Notes under the pieces: generated by a model | The model's input: only the letters and a program-made list of their open reading frames with translations | The model's database searches: none | Told to the model about the DNA's origin: nothing | Assembly: GCF_905404315.1 (NCBI RefSeq) | Contig: NC_066309.1 | Span: 7,502,001 to 7,566,000 of the forward strand | Direction: 5' to 3' | Length of the DNA stretch: 64,000 nucleotides | Source: Leptidea sinapis | Taxonomy: Eukaryota > Arthropoda > Insecta > Lepidoptera > Pieridae | Part shown: one piece after another, positions 63,813-64,000 of the stretch | How the letters are laid out: each line of letters starts with the position of its first letter | Numbering within the stretch: the first letter of the stretch is position 1 | Program-made: the position numbers and the translations under genes

Positions 63813-64000
63813 TTAAGTAAGTTAAGGAAAATACAAAAATCCGATTATAATTGACGCTTACTTAGTTTTGTAAGATGTTCTTCCTTTACTGATGTAAAGA
63901 AGTATTTCATTGTAATACACTTAACTGACAATAATTACTAATACTACATATCTTAGCGGACACAGTGCTCACACTTTATAGCAGACTAACTTGCAGACGG

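Noticed and set aside
1..64000. A coherent undescribed multi-gene system
   Set aside because: After reading both strands, the coding remnants are all transposable-element pieces or isolated small frames; nothing links them into one system.

Overview
This window looks like non-coding, repeat-dense nuclear DNA from a lepidopteran (butterfly or moth). The evidence is AT-rich sequence with no long multi-exon gene, plus many interspersed repeats of types I know from Lepidoptera: 5'-truncated LINE 3' ends, a tRNA-headed SINE with a (ATT)n tail, Helitron-like elements with CTAG-type ends, and MITEs. I cannot name the species. No rRNA or true tRNA gene, CRISPR array, operon or prokaryotic signal is visible.

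Recurrent families, with labels used only here: LINE-A, a reverse-transcriptase (RT) 3' end with an NTRNRHKL...RLCGKGYY...DTTDWE C terminus (8 copies); LINE-B, RT C terminus with LPRTTKLWNELP and FLKGRQRS, mostly on the minus strand (about 10); LINE-L2, C terminus YLNDRTAWD (about 6 fragments); repeat C, about 295 bp with internal stem-loops (14); SINE-D (3) and tRNA-headed SINE-E (about 4 pieces); MITE-K with ACGGCCTTACAAATAAA termini (about 4); repeat J (2); repeat G (3); repeat F (3). Single LINE C-terminal pieces of other clades lie at 2-284, 12505-12726, 23365-23600, 29600-29925, 34735-34995 and 60440-60790.

Layout. 1-14 kb: LINE debris, repeat C, a candidate MITE and one possible microexon (10686-10741). 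15-17 kb: a P-element-like MITE with a THAP-type start, a perfect 50-bp hairpin and an internally deleted mariner. 21.6-23.3 kb: the only long intact ORF (386 aa), which I read as the ORF1-type protein of a retroelement; a truncated second copy of its 3' end lies at 53345-53484. 25-36 kb: tandem duplications, a possible 114-bp exon, a nested MITE with a matching empty site, a GC-rich hairpin and a minisatellite inside an inverted repeat. 37-40.5 kb: two clear nests (repeat C > LINE-A > Helitron; MITE-K > CR1/jockey-like LINE with two RT frameshifts). 42-48 kb: a second P-like MITE in opposite orientation, a Harbinger-like MITE and a near-complete Helitron. 48.6-48.9 kb: a repeat carrying a hammerhead-ribozyme-like core. 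50-64 kb: one unrecognised 127-codon ORF, further MITEs, and a compound MITE-K locus at 61.8-63.1 kb.

The elements do not form a pathway. What the window records well is an order of transposition: several insertions have readable target-site duplications or an uninterrupted paralogous copy in the same window. I saw no convincing new functional gene system. The best leads are the P-like and mariner deletion derivatives, the ribozyme-like motif, the ORF1-only retroelement and three possible exons.
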